Assembly (NCBI GenBank): GCA_033720815.1
Contig: JAWWBT010000036.1
Location: 1 to 17,063, forward strand
Length of the DNA stretch: 17,063 nt
Direction: 5' to 3'
DNA from: JAWWBS01 sp033720815
GTDB taxonomy: Bacteria; Pseudomonadota; Gammaproteobacteria; Natronospirales; JAJUFS01
The translations under genes were made by a program, and so were the position numbers. Position 1 is the stretch's first letter; every line of letters starts with the position of its first letter. This document shows positions 14,585 to 17,063 of this stretch, in pieces. Below the pieces are notes generated by a model. It had not been told where the DNA came from. It worked only from the letters and a program-made list of their open reading frames with translations, and searched no databases.

Positions 14585-17063
14585 TTACTGCTCCGGACCA
14601 AACCGCTTCCAATCTCCGTCGATACGGCGCAGCTCGTAGCTCGGCCACCACTTGGTATCCGTCTTCAAGGTAATCACCTCGACGCGACCATCCCACAGCA
14701 CCGTCGTCATGCGCACGGCTTCGCGGTTACCCATGCCATCGACAACGGCACGGAATTCATCGAGATTCTTTACCGCGGTACCGTTCACTTCGACAATGCG
14801 ACGCCCCGGGGTGAGGTTGTAACGGCTGGCGGGCGAACCGTAGGCGAAATACGAAACGAAAACGCCTTCACGGGGGATGCCACGTTGCGCGGCGACCGCA
14901 CGATGCGGCTCCTGCAACTGCGCACCGGCCCAGATGAGCACGCGATCGGTATCACGGCCATCGAGTTGCACGGTGGCAATGATCTTTTCGAACACCTGGC
15001 CGTCGCGGAACAGGGTCAGTGCCACGCTCTCCTGCTGTGACGCGCGTTCGACGGCACGGAAACTGCCAACCGGTTCGCCGTCAATCGCGAGCAGTAGATC
15101 GCCTTCAAGGAGTTCCCCTTCGGCCGGTGTACCGGCAACAATCCGTTCGACCGCAAGCACGCGGCGCTCGCGCGGATCCAGCGCGGCGAGTTGGTTCGCC
15201 CACTCGTCCGGCAATCCAAGCCGGCGTGCGCTGGACATCGGCATGAAGTACCACTCGACTTCCAGGGAACGAAGCGCGGCGTCACCGTTTGCCTTTGCCA
15301 GGCGCATTGCCTCGTCGATGTACATCGCCGGCATGCCCGAATAGGTCTGGCTGAGGTTTCGGCCCGCCTGGTAGGCAAAGCTCGACCATAGTGCGCGTAC
15401 ATCACCCGATTCATCCACCATGACGCCATCGCCATCTTCCGGTCCGCCATCAAGGTTGATGGTCGACATGTTCGCTTCGCGGAAACGGAAGGTATTCGAC
15501 AGCGGCAGGCGAAGCGGGTCCAGCTCCTGCATCTCGCCAGACTGCTTGCGCAGCGACTGGTCAGGCTTGAAGCCGATCACGGTGAGCTCTTCGCCGGATT
15601 TAGGCAGGTCGGTATCAAGGTCTGCCGAACGCACGGGCGTATTACCCAGCAGTGCGGGGTCGTATTTCAGCACGGCGAGATTGTGCAGCGGGTGCACGTA
15701 AACCACGCGGGCAGGCACTTCGACTGCGCCACCGAAGGTCAGGCGCGCGTCGCCCATCGATACCGGTACGGTATTCCGATCAACAACGGCGTAGCCATTC
15801 CCGGCATCTGTGATGAGCGCCGTGCCGAAATAGTTCGGCGACGTGACGCCGTCAATGAGATACGGCATGTCGAACGTGACGAATGCCAGCGACGGCGAAA
15901 GATCATCGAGCGCGTCGTCATCGTACCGCGGCAGCTTCACCGTTGACGGTTCCAGCTCGACCCTGTCGTTACCATCGCTGACCATCTCGCACTGCCATTC
16001 GGCAGACTGCGTCGGGCGAGTGCAATCCTCGGTCGGGAACCAGCGCCAGTCCATTTCGAAGATGGCCAGCACATCGCGCTGCGGTTCGGAGAAATTGAAG
16101 AAACGGAAACTGGTGCGTTCGCCCTGCTTCAGCGTCAGCAGGCGTTCACGAAACTGCGTGATGTCCTGCAGCGGCTCGCCACCCATGTCCACCAGGACGG
16201 CACCACGCGGCACACCCGCGCGGTTGAACAGGTAACCGGGATTCGCGACATAGACACCCGACTGCTCGCGGTTCAGGTGACGCGCCTGCTGGTAGGAAAG
16301 GTTGTTCACGACACCGCCGCCGAAGCTGATGAAGCGCGAAGGTGTGATCTCATGAAGGTTGGTGACCTCCAGCGTGAATTCCATCGGCTCGCCACCGCGC
16401 TCGATGCCAAGCGCGAGCGATTTACCGACATTCGAATCCATCGCGGCTTCCAGCGCCGGGAAGCGTGACAGCAGCTCACCGTTGATGCTCACCAGGATAT
16501 CGCCCGGCTCTAGCGCGTCGGCTGCGGCACCACCCGGCTGGACCTGGCCAACGACCAGCATGCCGGTTTCCGTGTCATTGCGGCGACGGATTCTCGCTTC
16601 CGTCTTTTCCTGCAGGCCGAGTCGCTGCAACTCATCGAAGGGACGGTGCACGAAGGTCGTTTCCAGCGAACCGCGCGGCACGGGCTTGCCCTGCTGCACG
16701 AGGCGCAACGCACGGACGACGCGATCCAGCGGCAGGAAGAAACTCGATGCGGCATCCGTCGCACCACCGGCATTCAGCGCAACCGCGTTGCCCTGGACAT
16801 CGATGACCGGCGAGCCGGAGGAACCACCCGATGTGCTGGAAGCCGCCTGGATGTAGAAGGTATTGAAGTCATTGAATGAACCGCGACCATAATTCGGCGC
16901 TTCGCGATCGAGTCGGGCAATGGTGCCGGCGAGGATCGAAAGCTGTTCACCGGCGTCGTTACCGATGACGCGAATTTCACGACCCACCGTTGCGCGATCC
17001 GGGCGCAACGGAATGGGCGCAGGGTCGATGTAGTTCAATGCTTTCGGGTCATAGCTGTAGAAC
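14585..17063 (-). CDS. Tandem HtrA-like serine protease with several PDZ domains (Nma111p/Deg7-like), N-terminus outside the window
   Basis: About 825 residues are visible; the frame stays open to the window edge, so the TTG at 17038 is not the start. The first part is the C-terminal half of a trypsin-like HtrA domain (GREIRVIGNDAGEQLSILAG, YNDFNT-type segment, and TSGGSSGSPV with nucleophile Ser at 16817-16819, then FFLPLDRVVRALR). A PDZ domain (about 16590-16350, GMLVVGQV...LEPGDILVSING) and a PDZ-like domain (about 16350-16080, ITPSRFISFGGGVVNNLSYQQAR) follow. Next is a second protease-like domain that looks inactive: the His position is Asn (VVDRNTVP, codon 15773-15775) and no Ser replaces GNSGGP near 15420-15465; PLHNLAVLKYDP is retained. 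Two more PDZ domains end the protein. From memory the order and motifs match fungal Nma111p and plant Deg7. Its cellular location cannot be judged because the N-terminus is missing. Confidence 0.85.
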   Translation of the reverse strand, partial: FYSYDPKALNYIDPAPIPLRPDRATVGREIRVIGNDAGEQLSILAGTIARLDREAPNYGRGSFNDFNTFYIQAASSTSGGSSGSPVIDVQGNAVALNAGGATDAASSFFLPLDRVVRALRLVQQGKPVPRGSLETTFVHRPFDELQRLGLQEKTEARIRRRNDTETGMLVVGQVQPGGAAADALEPGDILVSINGELLSRFPALEAAMDSNVGKSLALGIERGGEPMEFTLEVTNLHEITPSRFISFGGGVVNNLSYQQARHLNREQSGVYVANPGYLFNRAGVPRGAVLVDMGGEPLQDITQFRERLLTLKQGERTSFRFFNFSEPQRDVLAIFEMDWRWFPTEDCTRPTQSAEWQCEMVSDGNDRVELEPSTVKLPRYDDDALDDLSPSLAFVTFDMPYLIDGVTSPNYFGTALITDAGNGYAVVDRNTVPVSMGDARLTFGGAVEVPARVVYVHPLHNLAVLKYDPALLGNTPVRSADLDTDLPKSGEELTVIGFKPDQSLRKQSGEMQELDPLRLPLSNTFRFREANMSTINLDGGPEDGDGVMVDESGDVRALWSSFAYQAGRNLSQTYSGMPAMYIDEAMRLAKANGDAALRSLEVEWYFMPMSSARRLGLPDEWANQLAALDPRERRVLAVERIVAGTPAEGELLEGDLLLAIDGEPVGSFRAVERASQQESVALTLFRDGQVFEKIIATVQLDGRDTDRVLIWAGAQLQEPHRAVAAQRGIPREGVFVSYFAYGSPASRYNLTPGRRIVEVNGTAVKNLDEFRAVVDGMGNREAVRMTTVLWDGRVEVITLKTDTKWWPSYELRRIDGDWKRFGPEQ

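Noticed and set aside
17036..17038. TTG at 17038 as the start of the tandem protease
   Set aside because: The frame stays open to the window edge with family-like residues (FYSYDPKAL), and the first protease domain is only half present.

Overview
The window looks like a chromosomal segment of a gammaproteobacterium with a GC content near 60%. Evidence is the lgt-thyA pair, an RlmI-type methyltransferase of almost the E. coli length, a type I dihydrofolate reductase, and a clear outer membrane (porin-like beta-barrel, signal peptides). I cannot fix the family; a marine or Xanthomonadales/Chromatiales-like lineage is a guess. All real genes are short-spaced and most carry Shine-Dalgarno sites.

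Layout. (1) 1-3638, plus strand: the end of a tryptophan/kynurenine catabolic operon: the C-terminus of aminocarboxymuconate-semialdehyde decarboxylase (ACMSD), a cyclase-family (kynurenine formamidase-like) protein, kynureninase, kynurenine 3-monooxygenase, then a strong terminator. Every junction is a stop/start overlap. Kynureninase contains an in-frame TAA at 2074-2076, after which the same frame still encodes the conserved C-terminus. (2) 3660-4154, minus: folA. (3) 4415-7689, plus: a BCCT-family quaternary-amine transporter, a 147-residue protein of unknown function and a porin-like outer-membrane protein, closed by a terminator; this looks like an uptake operon spanning both membranes. 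(4) 7690-9437: an AT-richer patch (about 47% GC where counted) with three small unrecognised exported or membrane proteins and several REP-like repeats, one of which forms the C-terminus of a gene. (5) 9438-12337, minus: rlmI, lgt, thyA in that order of transcription. (6) 12465-14563, plus: a DUF255/YyaL (SPATA20-like) thioredoxin-fold protein. (7) 14585-17063, minus, running off the window: a large tandem HtrA-like protease resembling fungal Nma111p and plant Deg7, with an intact first serine site and a degenerate second protease domain.

How the parts work together. Region 1 would take N-formylkynurenine or kynurenine to 3-hydroxykynurenine and 3-hydroxyanthranilate; ACMSD diverts the ring-cleavage product away from quinolinate/NAD and into catabolism. 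thyA and folA are functionally linked (thymidylate synthase makes dihydrofolate, DHFR recycles it) but are split here by regions 3 and 4. The most notable observations are the kynureninase nonsense codon, the unusual metal motif in the formamidase-like protein, the three-gene BCCT/unknown/porin unit, the repeat-bracketed gene with a repeat-derived tail, and the bacterial Nma111p/Deg7-like protease. I see no CRISPR array, rRNA, tRNA, prophage or transposase gene.
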